A DNA stretch of 26,678 bases from an uncultured Porphyromonadaceae bacterium (GTDB lineage: Bacteria > Bacteroidota > Bacteroidia > Bacteroidales > Muribaculaceae). Of this stretch, positions 1 to 8,606 are shown in pieces; positions within the stretch are counted from its first letter, which is position 1; each line of letters starts with the position of its first letter. Both the position numbers and the translations under genes were made by a program. The DNA is taken from positions 1 to 26,678 of the forward strand of contig URLF01000034.1 in assembly GCA_900548705.1 (NCBI GenBank). The letters run 5' to 3'. The notes under the pieces were generated by a model. The model was given only the letters and a program-made list of their open reading frames with translations. It searched no databases and was not told the DNA's origin.

Positions 1-175
1 CGCCGTCACCTCCCCCGTCGGTGAAATCCATGACCTCGACAACAACGTGAAGTATGTCATCTCCAAGGATGGCAAGCCCGGCCCTGTCACCACCCGCTTC
101 TACGAGACCCTCAGCGCGATTCGCCTGGGAGAAATCGAGGACAAGCACGGATGGAACATGGTCCTCGACCTCTGA
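1..175 (+). CDS. ilvE: Branched-chain amino acid aminotransferase, C-terminal fragment
   Basis: The window opens inside a gene; the frame starting at base 2 runs to TGA at 173-175 and gives the last 57 residues. The fragment reads AVTSPVGEIHDL, then KPGPVTTRFYETL, then GEIEDKHGW. This is the usual end of fold-type IV PLP-dependent branched-chain aminotransferases, where a TPVG-like turn, a GPVT-(K/R)-(L/F)-Y segment and a final DxxGW motif occur in this order. The enzyme transaminates leucine, isoleucine and valine with 2-oxoglutarate in the cytoplasm. The PLP lysine and most of the protein lie outside the window, so the call rests on the tail alone. The HD gene follows after 29 bases, so the two may be cotranscribed. 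Confidence 0.72.
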   Translation, partial: AVTSPVGEIHDLDNNVKYVISKDGKPGPVTTRFYETLSAIRLGEIEDKHGWNMVLDL

Positions 176-204
176 TTCCCCCCCTCATACAGGATAACCC
201 TACG

Positions 205-752
205 ATGTTCGACTATCAGAGAATCATCGACAAATATTATCCCGAAGGCGCCCCCCTTCGGGATATATATTTGCGCCATTGCCGGCAAGTAGCCGACAAG
301 GCCCTCGCCATAGCCCGGGAGAAACAATTGCCCATGCCCCCCGGGCAGATTGAAGCCGCCGCGATGCTCCACGACATCGGCATCTTCCTTTGCGACGCCC
401 CCTCCATGAATGCCACGGCGAGGAGCATTACCTGCGCCACGGCCTCCTCGGGGCCGACCTGCTGCGCCGTGAGGATGCCCCCGAGGAATATGCCCGCGTG
501 GCCGAGCGCCACACCGGGTCGGGGCTATCGCGGGAGGAAATCATCGCCGACGCGCTTCCCCTCCCGACCGACCGCTGTTTCATGCCCGAGACTGACCTCG
601 AACGGCTCATCTGCTACGCCGACAAATTCTTTTCCAAGTCGGGCGATATGGTCGAGAAACCATTGCCCCGGGTGATGGTCTCAATCGCCCGGTTCGGCCC
701 GGAGTCATTCGCCAGATTCAACGACATGCACCGCCAGTTCGGACTTAAATAA
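205..752 (+). pseudogene. HD-domain phosphohydrolase, frameshifted
   Basis: Two overlapping frames together form one HD-domain protein of about 182 residues. The first begins at ATG 205 (AGGA about 10 bases upstream) with MFDYQRIIDKYYPEG and carries the metal-site residues H25 (YLRHCRQVA) and H56-D57 (AAMLHDIGIFL). The second supplies CHGEEHYLRHG, AERHTGSG and the end at TAA 750-752. The switch falls at about 396-410. One missing base restores it, either in the C run at 398-402 (giving DAPLHECHG) or after 407 (DAPS-I-ECHG). Uncorrected, the first frame reads unrelated residues to 675. Family members are small predicted metal-dependent phosphohydrolases of unknown substrate. It could be a decaying gene or a sequencing error; the conserved reading on both sides of the break favours a recent event or an error. 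Confidence 0.72.
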
Positions 753-787
753 AGTTAATAAAATTTAATATTGTCATTATCGCTCAT

Positions 788-825
788 TCCGCGCCCTCAA
801 GCCGTTTGGCAGGGCGCGGATTTTT
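788..825 (+). terminator. Rho-independent terminator after the HD gene
   Basis: A perfect 10-bp stem, TCCGCGCCCT (788-797) with AGGGCGCGGA (811-820), is followed directly by TTTTT. The loop has a small inner stem, GCC (801-803) with GGC (808-810). It lies 36 bases past the stop of the HD gene and ends the ilvE-HD transcript. Confidence 0.88.
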
Positions 826-838
826 CATTAATATTGCG

Positions 839-846
839 TAAATTTG
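839..846 (+). promoter_or_regulatory. Candidate -7 element upstream of recJ
   Basis: TAAATTTG matches the Bacteroidetes -7 element TAnnTTTG. No clear TTTG lies 19-21 bases upstream, so this is a half-match. Its place just after a terminator and before recJ supports it. A start near 853 would leave a leader of about 230 bases. Confidence 0.45.
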
Positions 847-852
847 CAGTGT

Positions 853-1082
853 AGAGTATTGCGGCGCGAAGGCCGCCGTCTAATGCCATCCCTCTCCTGT
901 CAAATACCGGCGTCAAAGTGTGGCCATAGACGCCACACACCATCCCTTACGAATCCGGCACTCTCTCCAACGACTGCCCGCATTCATCCATTATGACGCC
1001 ACCCTCCGGGGAAGACAGCTTCCGGCCCGCAGCAGGCCGATAGCCCTTTCCTTTTAGCTACGCTAATAAAAAAATAACATAA
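853..1082 (+). other. Long non-coding leader before recJ
   Basis: About 230 bases separate the candidate promoter from the recJ ATG and hold no convincing gene. A perfect 7-bp stem, GTGTGGC (918-924) with GCCACAC (932-938), has a 7-base loop. The last 20 bases are A-rich, as is common before Bacteroidetes start codons, and there is no Shine-Dalgarno. A 37-codon frame starting near 882 is not supported by any feature. I do not recognise a known riboswitch. Confidence 0.35.
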
Positions 1083-2810
1083 ATGACAGGTAAATGGAAT
1101 TATTTACCCCTGACACAAGAAGAACAGCGCATCGAGACGGAGCTTGCAAAACGCTACGCCTCGGTCCCCCCTGTGAGCCAGTTGCTGGTCGAGCGAGGGA
1201 TTACTTCAGTGGAAGAAGCTGACCGCTTTTTCCATCCCCAGCTGAAGAATCTCCACGACCCGTTCCTGATGCCCGACATGGACAAGGCTGTCGAAAGGCT
1301 CAACCGAGCCATGGGGTCAAAGGAGAAGATAATGGTCTACGGCGACTATGATGTCGACGGCACTACCGCCGTCGCCCTGGTCTACAAGTATCTCCAGAAC
1401 TTCTACTCCAACATAGATTACTTCATCCCGACCCGCTACGAGGAGGGCTACGGGATATCTTCCGAGACAATCGACGAGTTCGCCGCCACAGGGGTGAAGC
1501 TCGTCATCATCCTCGACTGCGGCATAAAGGCCAACGAGGAAATTGCCCACGCCAAGGAACATGGCATAGACTTCATCATCTGTGACCACCATGTCCCCGA
1601 CGACGAGCTGCCCGCCGCCGTGGCAATCCTCAACCCCAAAATGCCCGGTTCATCATATCCCTGCCCCCACCTCTCGGGCTGCGGGGTCGGCTACAAGCTG
1701 ATGCAGGCATTCTCGATCAGCAACGGCATCCCGCAGACCGACCTCGAAGGGATGCTCGACCTGGTGGCTGTCTCCATCGCCGCCGACATCGTGCCGATGG
1801 TCGACGAGAACCGTGTGATGACCTACTGGGGATTGCGCCGTCTCAACACCAACCCCAACATGGGAATCAGGGCCATCATCCGTATCTGCGGCCTCGCCGG
1901 AAAGGAAATCACCATCTCGGATGTGATATTCAAAATCGGCCCGCGCATCAACGCTTCCGGACGCATGCAGAGCGGACGCGAGGCGGTCGACCTGCTTGTG
2001 AGCCGCGACATCACCGACGCTTCCCACCGCGCACGCAACATCGACCAGTACAACAAAGACCGCAAGGAACTCGACAAGCGCATCACCGAGGAGGCCAACG
2101 CCATCCTCTCCCAGCGTATCGAGGCGGGCAGCAACAAGAAGTCGATAGTGATTTTCAACAAGGACTGGCACAAGGGAATCATTGGCATCGTAGCCTCACG
2201 CCTTACCGAGCTTTACTACAAGCCGTCTGTTGTGCTTACCCTCTCCAACGGGCTTGCCACCGGTTCGTCGCGCTCCGTACAGGGCTTCGACATCTATTCG
2301 GCCGTGGACTCCACCCGCGACCTGCTGGAGAACTTCGGCGGCCACACCTACGCCGTCGGCCTCTCCCTGAAAGAGGAGAACATCCCCGAATTCACCCGCC
2401 GTTTCGAGGAGTATGTGGCGGCAAACATCCTCCCCTCACAGCTCAAGCCCACCTACGAAATCGACGCCCTGCTGACATTCTCGGAAATAACCCCGGAATT
2501 CATCACCACCCTGCGCCGTTTCAACCCATTCGGCCCGGGCAACCACAAACCGGTGTTCTGCTCCCGCAACGTGATGGACTTCGGCACCTCCAAGCTTGTC
2601 GGCCGACAGCTCGAACATATCAAGCTCGAACTGGTGGATGACACCTCCGGCAAGGTCTTCAACGGCATCGCCTTCAACAAGGCCCACCTCTTCAACGACA
2701 TCCATGCCGGCAAGCGGTTCAACATCTGCTACACCATCGAGGACAACAAACACCAGGCCGCCCAGAACGCCATCCAGCTCCAGGTCAAGGAAATCCAGAT
2801 TGTCGACTGA
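1083..2810 (+). CDS. recJ: Single-stranded-DNA-specific exonuclease RecJ
   Basis: RecJ is the cytoplasmic 5'-to-3' single-strand exonuclease of recombination and mismatch repair, a DHH-family phosphoesterase using two metal ions. The 575-residue product has the family order. The DHH domain shows VYGDYDVDGTTA (DYDVDG at about 88-93) and CDHH with D168-H169-H170. The core continues with NPKMPG, GCGVGYKL and RINASGRM (N at about 290). The DHHA1 part has WHKGIIGIVASRL, GSSRSVQGFDIYSAV and GGH at 419-421. A C-terminal OB-like domain follows (FNPFGPGNHKPVF onward). Length matches compact bacterial RecJ. The ATG at 1083 starts the conserved N-terminus. It is monocistronic: terminator-like hairpins flank both sides and the next gene is convergent. 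Confidence 0.97.
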   Translation: MTGKWNYLPLTQEEQRIETELAKRYASVPPVSQLLVERGITSVEEADRFFHPQLKNLHDPFLMPDMDKAVERLNRAMGSKEKIMVYGDYDVDGTTAVALVYKYLQNFYSNIDYFIPTRYEEGYGISSETIDEFAATGVKLVIILDCGIKANEEIAHAKEHGIDFIICDHHVPDDELPAAVAILNPKMPGSSYPCPHLSGCGVGYKLMQAFSISNGIPQTDLEGMLDLVAVSIAADIVPMVDENRVMTYWGLRRLNTNPNMGIRAIIRICGLAGKEITISDVIFKIGPRINASGRMQSGREAVDLLVSRDITDASHRARNIDQYNKDRKELDKRITEEANAILSQRIEAGSNKKSIVIFNKDWHKGIIGIVASRLTELYYKPSVVLTLSNGLATGSSRSVQGFDIYSAVDSTRDLLENFGGHTYAVGLSLKEENIPEFTRRFEEYVAANILPSQLKPTYEIDALLTFSEITPEFITTLRRFNPFGPGNHKPVFCSRNVMDFGTSKLVGRQLEHIKLELVDDTSGKVFNGIAFNKAHLFNDIHAGKRFNICYTIEDNKHQAAQNAIQLQVKEIQIVD

Positions 2811-2843
2811 GATTACTCCACAACTGAACAATAAAGCGACAAT

Positions 2844-2902
2844 ACAAATAATCTTTTGCAATCCACACACTCATACGGCGTGGATAGCAAAAGATTATTT
2901 GT
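2844..2902. terminator. Bidirectional terminator-like inverted repeat
   Basis: Arms of 22 bases, 2844-2865 and 2881-2902, are inverted copies with one mismatch (ACAAATAATCTTTTGC at the outer end), around a 15-base loop. The repeat fills the gap between the convergent recJ stop (2810) and the minus-strand gene ending at 2917. The outer arm is A-rich on one side and T-rich on the other, as expected of a two-way terminator. Confidence 0.72.
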
Positions 2903-2916
2903 GTACAACAAGGCTA

Positions 2917-4200
2917 TCAGCGAACGCCAACTTTCACCACTTCCCCGGGCGACGTCTTGACAACATATATGCCGGATGACAGCCCCGTTGACGCGCAACG
3001 TTTCCCGGCGATGTCATAAACTTCGAAATCGCAATCAGGCACAACATGGATTGCGCCGTTATTCACTGACACTGTCACCACGACGTCTGCATCCCTCTTT
3101 ATCATAGCATTCGACGCAAAGTCATACTCCACTATGTTCTTGAATACCTTCCACGACGGATGCGTCCGATATGTCTCCACACATCCCTGCGGAACATATA
3201 CCACACATCTTTCAGCGTCGACCTTGTCTGTTCCTATGTTTGCATATTCATATATCGCCTCCGGATAATCAGGCATTTCTTCCTCCGAGCAAGATGAAAT
3301 CCGGTCCGACACCCCATAGGACACATCGGGGGCATTCGTTGCCGGCCATATAATTTCATCCTTGTTCGCCAACGCCTTTATATCCATTGGGACTGAGGAT
3401 GGGCAATAGATTGCCTCCAGATCGCCACAATCAGTCATACAATCAGACATAAAACAACCATCCGGAATATATTCAGGCATTGTCAAGCGTTTTAATTCCG
3501 GGAGTCCGTTGAGAGATTCAAATCCGACACACTTGTCGTCGGTTTCACCCAAAATTGTCGGCAGAACCAACGTAGTTATTTTTGGGAAGTCATTCAACAC
3601 TCCTATGCCGATTCGATCCATTGCCGACAAATCAAGGTCTTCAAGTTCAGGCCAATGACAGAATGAAAATCTGTCAAGAACAAACAGTGGAGCCTTGAAC
3701 TCCTTTATCCCAAGATAAGTCAGATCAGACATTCCTATATTCAGTACAACATCTGATGCAACTATCATCTCTTTCAAAACCGGCAAATCAGTCACATTGC
3801 TTATAACCGATGTTTCTCCCAAATCAATCTCTTCCAGTTTCGGGCAACCATATACTCCGTAAACCGACCTCACTGTGTTAGGAACAATCACCGATACCAC
3901 CTCTGGTTGATTCACTATGCCCTGAACCTTGACCACCGTATATGTAATACCCTCATAATCCACAATATGCGGGATTTTAAGGCACCCGTTTTCCAAGGGG
4001 AACCGGTATCCAGACTCTCCTTTGTCTGACTGCATATCGGGGTTCTCTATCATGATTTCCCCCAAGGCAGCATCGACATTCCAATCCGACGAGAAGTGAA
4101 AGCCATCCACTTCAAACTTAAAGACCGCTTCGCCTTTTGATTGATTTCCAATCAGCAATGCGAGCAACGTCACGACAAAGACTATCACTCTATTTTCCAT
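2917..4200 (-). CDS. Secreted BspA-type leucine-rich-repeat protein with T9SS-like tail
   Basis: This protein of about 427 residues begins with a signal peptide (MENRVIVFVVTLLALLIG). I chose ATG at 4200 over a GTG two codons earlier. The middle is a degenerate LRR_5/BspA ladder, e.g. LPELKRLTMPEYIPDG, PELEDLDLSAMD and DLEAIYCPSSVP. It is followed by VYVPQGCVETYRTHPSWKVF, the usual closing segment of such Bacteroidales repeats. The last 50 or so residues (DCDFEVYDIAGKRC, then LSSGIYVVK) look like a compact Por-secretion-tail domain, so export by T9SS is likely. It starts 14 bases after the C25 peptidase stop and is probably cotranscribed with it. BspA-like proteins often bind host or microbial surfaces; the ligand cannot be read here. 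Base composition is AT-rich relative to the flanks. Confidence 0.83.
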   Translation of the reverse strand: MENRVIVFVVTLLALLIGNQSKGEAVFKFEVDGFHFSSDWNVDAALGEIMIENPDMQSDKGESGYRFPLENGCLKIPHIVDYEGITYTVVKVQGIVNQPEVVSVIVPNTVRSVYGVYGCPKLEEIDLGETSVISNVTDLPVLKEMIVASDVVLNIGMSDLTYLGIKEFKAPLFVLDRFSFCHWPELEDLDLSAMDRIGIGVLNDFPKITTLVLPTILGETDDKCVGFESLNGLPELKRLTMPEYIPDGCFMSDCMTDCGDLEAIYCPSSVPMDIKALANKDEIIWPATNAPDVSYGVSDRISSCSEEEMPDYPEAIYEYANIGTDKVDAERCVVYVPQGCVETYRTHPSWKVFKNIVEYDFASNAMIKRDADVVVTVSVNNGAIHVVPDCDFEVYDIAGKRCASTGLSSGIYVVKTSPGEVVKVGVR

Positions 4201-4214
4201 AATCACATATTTAT

Positions 4215-6707
4215 TTATAAAACCACAAAACGTTTGGAATCAAAAACTTGTCCATCACCAGCAACCAACAATAGGTGAACTCCGCTTTTTAATCCATCAC
4301 ATGAGACAGATATGGCATTCTCCTTCTTAGGCAATGTGACAAACTTTTCAAAGTTCCCTTCTGCAGAGTACACCAAAAGCAATATCTCTTCAAAAAACGA
4401 CAACCCATCAATATCCCCGCTGTTATCCCTTATTTCAACTGTAATTTTTCCGTCTTTTGTTGGGTTAGGTGAAATCCTCCAAATCTGTAATTCTGGGTGA
4501 ATCTCCTCACCTACCATAATATAGGTATATTCGTATGGAATTTTATTAGGAGCTGTTATTGTCACAGTCAATGGCGACATAACACCGTTTAATTCCCCTT
4601 TCTTACCACGAAAAGCCACAAGCCGCCCGTTAGCATCTATGATGGAAATCCTGCAATCGGGGACATATTCAACCTCAACTCTTACATCCTTCAACTGAGG
4701 TTTATACTTTTCATTGTTTTGATTAGCATCTATCGGCAAATCTTCATTTAGATAGTCTTTGATGTCAAACTTAGGGACAACCGAAATTTTCACTCCAGAA
4801 AATTTCGTGGGTAATTCTGTATTAACCCACATGGAAGGGTCTCCGAATAGGTGGTATATTCGCTCGTTATATTTCGCTTGTTCATTATACATACCGTAAT
4901 GTGCTTTTTGAAAAGCACGCCCGGTCTCAAGTATCTTTCCTAAAATAGGACAACTTTCTTCCACATCTGGAGTTCCATAATAGGAATGGTTAGTATCCAC
5001 CAGAAAATTAAATCCCGGATTAGGCCATATCCCATTTATAAAACCTACAGACATCGCATCATTCATTCCCATGCAGGAATACTCACTCGCTGCGAAAACG
5101 GCAGATGCGCCTCCTTCTGGATTTCTCAACAAGGCCTGCGCCAGTCCCTCTTTAGGCAAGGTTCCATCACAATCATGAGAATAATCATTCCCATAATATC
5201 CTGTTGAACAGGACATATTGAAAAACAATGGCAAGCCCACCGAGGAATTGGATAATGTCGATGCTGCCGTATTTGTATATTTCGTATTATTTGATATGGC
5301 AGAACATACCCAATAATTTTTAGAACCATGCCCGCAATTTAGCACAAACAACGCCCCTTTCTGGATGTTTTCATTAATCGCATCTGCTGTCCCATTCCAT
5401 TCAAAATTTGGTCTCTGCAAATACAACGGTATTTGAGCCCCATTACCATATCGAGCTGCCCAATATTTAGGGTCCGCATATGAAGGCGCTGAATAATTCC
5501 TTATTCCATTAATGCCGCAAAGCGACACATAATCGTGAATTTGCTCACAAGTATATACAAACGGTTCATAAGTTTGTTGTATTTCATCAGTTCGTACGGT
5601 GAATATCCCTGTATGAATGGCAGTCTCATAATATCTTTGATTTGTTGTAGGAGTTTTTTGAGACATTATAATTTTGGATAACGTGTTCGCCGCCTCGATT
5701 GTATTACGCGAAGGAATGCGTCCTATATAAATGTCTGGAATACTGTCTGAATCCAAACATGAATATGGGAAGTCTGTCATATATTTCCGTACCCCATAGC
5801 CCATATTTTTCCATCCATCGTAGCTATTTGGGACTCCAGGAACAACACTTCCATCACCGACTATCAGAACATATTTAAGGTTAGGATTCTTTTCATAAAC
5901 ATCAGCAATAGAATCCTTAACCTTATTATGAGTCCAATTTTTATCATAAGTTTCAATCACATTAAACCCACATTGCCGTTTCCATTTCACAAACTCAGAC
6001 ATTGATGGCTGGAACTCTTTGGATGATAAAATCAGGTATGATTGAGAAAAATAAGGCAGCTTAACACTAAGCTCCAAGTCTGCTAATCCCGCAACTGGAT
6101 ATTCACTGTATTCGAAAAACAGACGATATTCAAACGAAGTATATATAATTATGTTCTTTTTCGCAAAATCGTATCTCACAGGTATAATCTCAACTCCTGC
6201 CATGAATTCTTGCCCCTTCCAACCTATGCAATGTAATTTTGCGATTGAATCCGAAGATGCCATAATCCCCCCTAAAGCTTCTGTATCCGGCTCTGAATTC
6301 TCCGTCTGTAATGTCGGAGATAAAATTTTACTTGACAACAACCTCATCGGTAATAAAACACTGTCATTACACTCCATTCTGACATCCACATTGCTCACAC
6401 CATTCGGTAAAGCGAAATAGTCTACCCGGAATGGAAGATCTGGAGAAGTTCCATCAATGAAGTGGCCAAAGTCCTGTAACCTGACCGAATAACGTCCGTT
6501 TAGGACTTTGGATTCCTCAAAAAACACTGAGCCCAATGAATAGGACACAGTAATTCCTGTAGAATCCTGTGCAACAGACACTGATGTGGGACTCGTCTCG
6601 TTTGCTGAAATCCTCATTTTGGAATGAGGGTCATAATGAAAGCTTTCTGCGATAACAGAGATGACTGTCATCACAAATACTGCCAGGAGCAGCAATAGTT
6701 TTTTCAT
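4215..6707 (-). CDS. Gingipain-like C25 cysteine peptidase, T9SS cargo
   Basis: The 830-residue product has a signal peptide (MKKLLLLLAVFVMTVISVIA), a propeptide-like region to about 220, a C25 domain at about 224-630 and a C-terminal sorting domain from about 740. The catalytic domain shows YLILSSKEF, YVLIVGDGSVVPG, the His in LNCGHGSKN (H460), the Cys in FNMSCSTGYYG (C500) and the closing LFGDPSMWV. His then Cys after hydrophobic strands is the C25/gingipain arrangement. The tail starts WRISPNPTKDGKITVEI, a typical type A signal for T9SS. It should be exported to the surface or medium; substrate specificity cannot be told. A full consensus promoter lies about 120 bases upstream, and the LRR gene follows closely. 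It is strikingly AT-rich: 20 G+C in 60 bases at 5281-5340, against 37 in 60 at 12061-12120. Confidence 0.9.
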   Translation of the reverse strand: MKKLLLLLAVFVMTVISVIAESFHYDPHSKMRISANETSPTSVSVAQDSTGITVSYSLGSVFFEESKVLNGRYSVRLQDFGHFIDGTSPDLPFRVDYFALPNGVSNVDVRMECNDSVLLPMRLLSSKILSPTLQTENSEPDTEALGGIMASSDSIAKLHCIGWKGQEFMAGVEIIPVRYDFAKKNIIIYTSFEYRLFFEYSEYPVAGLADLELSVKLPYFSQSYLILSSKEFQPSMSEFVKWKRQCGFNVIETYDKNWTHNKVKDSIADVYEKNPNLKYVLIVGDGSVVPGVPNSYDGWKNMGYGVRKYMTDFPYSCLDSDSIPDIYIGRIPSRNTIEAANTLSKIIMSQKTPTTNQRYYETAIHTGIFTVRTDEIQQTYEPFVYTCEQIHDYVSLCGINGIRNYSAPSYADPKYWAARYGNGAQIPLYLQRPNFEWNGTADAINENIQKGALFVLNCGHGSKNYWVCSAISNNTKYTNTAASTLSNSSVGLPLFFNMSCSTGYYGNDYSHDCDGTLPKEGLAQALLRNPEGGASAVFAASEYSCMGMNDAMSVGFINGIWPNPGFNFLVDTNHSYYGTPDVEESCPILGKILETGRAFQKAHYGMYNEQAKYNERIYHLFGDPSMWVNTELPTKFSGVKISVVPKFDIKDYLNEDLPIDANQNNEKYKPQLKDVRVEVEYVPDCRISIIDANGRLVAFRGKKGELNGVMSPLTVTITAPNKIPYEYTYIMVGEEIHPELQIWRISPNPTKDGKITVEIRDNSGDIDGLSFFEEILLLVYSAEGNFEKFVTLPKKENAISVSCDGLKSGVHLLLVAGDGQVFDSKRFVVL

Positions 6708-6827
6708 TGGTGATAAGTGTTAAAGTAAATACTGATTGAGATTTTGAATACTTGCTTGAATGCTTGCACACAAAACACTCGTGATTGCATCTCTTCTTTC
6801 AGATAGAATGGCGAAAGAGAGTTTTCG

Positions 6828-6859
6828 CAAATATATGAATAGTATTTCAATTTTCCAAA
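6828..6859 (-). promoter_or_regulatory. Consensus Bacteroidetes promoter for the C25-LRR pair
   Basis: On the minus strand, TTTG (6859-6856) is followed after exactly 20 bases by TATATTTG (6835-6828). This is a full match to TTTG-N19-21-TAnnTTTG of the Bacteroidetes primary sigma factor. Transcription would start near 6821, leaving a 5' leader of about 115 bases before the ATG at 6707. Confidence 0.85.
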
Positions 6860-7037
6860 TAAATTTTAATTTTTTTTAAAAAATCTTTGTCTAGAGTCAA
6901 AAAATCCCCGTAGTAAGATAACCTATCATAACACTTGATACGACATATAACGCTCAGTACAACGATGACAACTTATGTCACAATCACCTTGTCCTCTCCA
7001 ATATCTCGTTGAGTATCTCGTCAGACATCAGAATAAA

Positions 7038-7077
7038 GACGTATGATGCCATGCCTTCCGGCAAAGCATCATACGTC
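7038..7077 (-). terminator. Hairpin after the TrpB-like gene, probable terminator
   Basis: A perfect 12-bp inverted repeat, GACGTATGATGC (7038-7049) with GCATCATACGTC (7066-7077), contains an inner TGCC/GGCA stem. Read on the minus strand it is followed by TTTATT. It lies about 90 bases past the TrpB-like stop, so it probably ends that operon. The rest of 6860-7165 is AT-rich and holds no gene I can support. Confidence 0.6.
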
Positions 7078-7165
7078 ATACGCATATCTGCGGTTAGTTC
7101 AGCCTATGTTATCCTGCTCTACATTTATTTTCTCTCCTAAATAATACTTCATTTATCCTCTCTAA

Positions 7166-8548
7166 TTATACTTCGGGCTGGAGGGGGTCGAGTTCGGCGA
7201 GGTTGCGGGAGAGGTCGTCGGAGGAGAGGGTGTAATTCTGGAGGTCACCGGCGAGGAATTTGTCGTAGGAGGCCATATCTATCAGACCGTGGCCTGACAG
7301 GTTGAAGAGAATCACTTTCTCTTCACCGGTCTCTTTGCAGCGGTTGGCTTCACGGATGGTGGCGGCGATGGCGTGGCATGATTCCGGAGCCGGAATGATG
7401 CCTTCGGCACGGGCGAAGAGGACTCCGGCATCGAAACTTTCAAGCTGATCGATGTCAACCGCCTCCATAAGGCCATCTTTAAGCAACTGTGACACAATCA
7501 CTCCCGCACCGTGGTAGCGCAGACCACCGGCATGGATATTGGCGGGTGAGAAGTTATGGCCGAGGGTGTACATAGGCAACAACGGGGTATATCCGGCCTC
7601 GTCGCCGAAATCATATTTGAATTCCCCACGGGTCAGCTTGGGACAGCTCGCAGGTTCGGCGGCAACGAAACGGGTATGGCTCTTCCCCTCCTCACCGGCG
7701 ATACGGTGGCGCATGAACGGGAAGGCCAGGCCGCCGAAATTGCTTCCCCCTCCGAAGCAGGCAATCACGATGTCGGGGTATTCCCCGGCCATCTTCATCT
7801 GTTTCTCCGCCTCAAGGCCGATGACAGTCTGATGGAGGGCGACATGGTTAAGCACCGACCCCAGGCAATATTTGCAGTTGGGAGTGGTGCGGGCCAGTTC
7901 CACCGCCTCCGAGATGGCAGTGCCAAGCGACCCCTGATAGTTGGGATGGACAGTCAGAATATCCTTTCCGGCACGGGTGGACATCGAGGGTGAAGGGGTC
8001 ACCTGCGCCCCGAAAGTCTGCATTATGCTGCGGCGGTAAGGTTTCTGCTCATAAGAGATCTTGACCTGATAGACAGCCGAATCGATGCCATACATGCTGG
8101 CCGCGTAAGCGAGCGACGCGCCCCACTGTCCCGCTCCGGTCTCGGTCGTGATGTTGGTGATTCCCTCTTGCTTGCAATAATAAGCCTGCGGGATTGCCGA
8201 ATTGAGCTTGTGGGAACCCATCGGGGAGACACTTTCATTCTTGAAATAGATGTGGGCGGGGGTGCCGAGGGCCTTTTCAAGTCCGTAAGCCCTCACCAAC
8301 GGGGTCGAACGGTAATACTTGTATTTCTCCCTCACCTCATCAGGAATCTTTATCCAGGAATCAGTCTGGTTAAGCTCCTGGTCGCAACACTCCCTGGCGA
8401 AAATCGGATAGAGGTCTTCGGCCTTGAGCGGCTGCTTCGTCGCCGGACTGAGCGGAGGCAACGGCTTGGTTTTCATGTCCGCCTGGATATTATACCAGTA
8501 ACGGGGAATCTCCTCCTCGTCGAGGAAGTAACGTTTACGTTGTTTCAT
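7166..8548 (-). CDS. trpB: TrpB-like PLP-dependent beta-replacing enzyme (TrpB2 type)
   Basis: The protein has 460 residues, longer than canonical TrpB (about 400), as is typical of the TrpB2 or TrpB-like group. The PLP lysine is K114 in SPMGSHKLNSA. ETGAGQWGASLA, the phosphate-binding CFGGGSNFGGLAFPF and LRYHGAG agree with the fold. Family members condense indole with L-serine to tryptophan, or act as stand-alone serine or indole-salvage enzymes. No trpA or other trp gene is near. It follows the HD-hydrolase gene by 58 bases. A small ACGGGG/CCCCGT hairpin (8564-8586) lies between them, so partial termination or a separate start is possible. The ATG at 8548 is the first Met before the conserved RKRYFLDE. 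Confidence 0.9.
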   Translation of the reverse strand: MKQRKRYFLDEEEIPRYWYNIQADMKTKPLPPLSPATKQPLKAEDLYPIFARECCDQELNQTDSWIKIPDEVREKYKYYRSTPLVRAYGLEKALGTPAHIYFKNESVSPMGSHKLNSAIPQAYYCKQEGITNITTETGAGQWGASLAYAASMYGIDSAVYQVKISYEQKPYRRSIMQTFGAQVTPSPSMSTRAGKDILTVHPNYQGSLGTAISEAVELARTTPNCKYCLGSVLNHVALHQTVIGLEAEKQMKMAGEYPDIVIACFGGGSNFGGLAFPFMRHRIAGEEGKSHTRFVAAEPASCPKLTRGEFKYDFGDEAGYTPLLPMYTLGHNFSPANIHAGGLRYHGAGVIVSQLLKDGLMEAVDIDQLESFDAGVLFARAEGIIPAPESCHAIAATIREANRCKETGEEKVILFNLSGHGLIDMASYDKFLAGDLQNYTLSSDDLSRNLAELDPLQPEV

Positions 8549-8606
8549 ATCGTGTCATATTTCACGGGGCGCGGAGACAACCCCGTCATTAATATCAATT
8601 GACCGG

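Noticed and set aside
882..995. Short leader peptide of about 37 codons before recJ
   Set aside because: No ribosome-binding signal or attenuation-type run of codons, and it overlaps the hairpin by chance; no support beyond an ATG and a stop.
1653..2171. Long open frames on the opposite strand of recJ
   Set aside because: They are shadow frames of a GC-rich gene, with no motif, and the recJ reading is conserved throughout.
7110..7168. Imperfect duplication TAATACTTC / TTATACTTC at the end of the TrpB-like gene
   Set aside because: The similarity is short and AT-rich, and could arise by chance; it does not form a target-site duplication with any mobile element.
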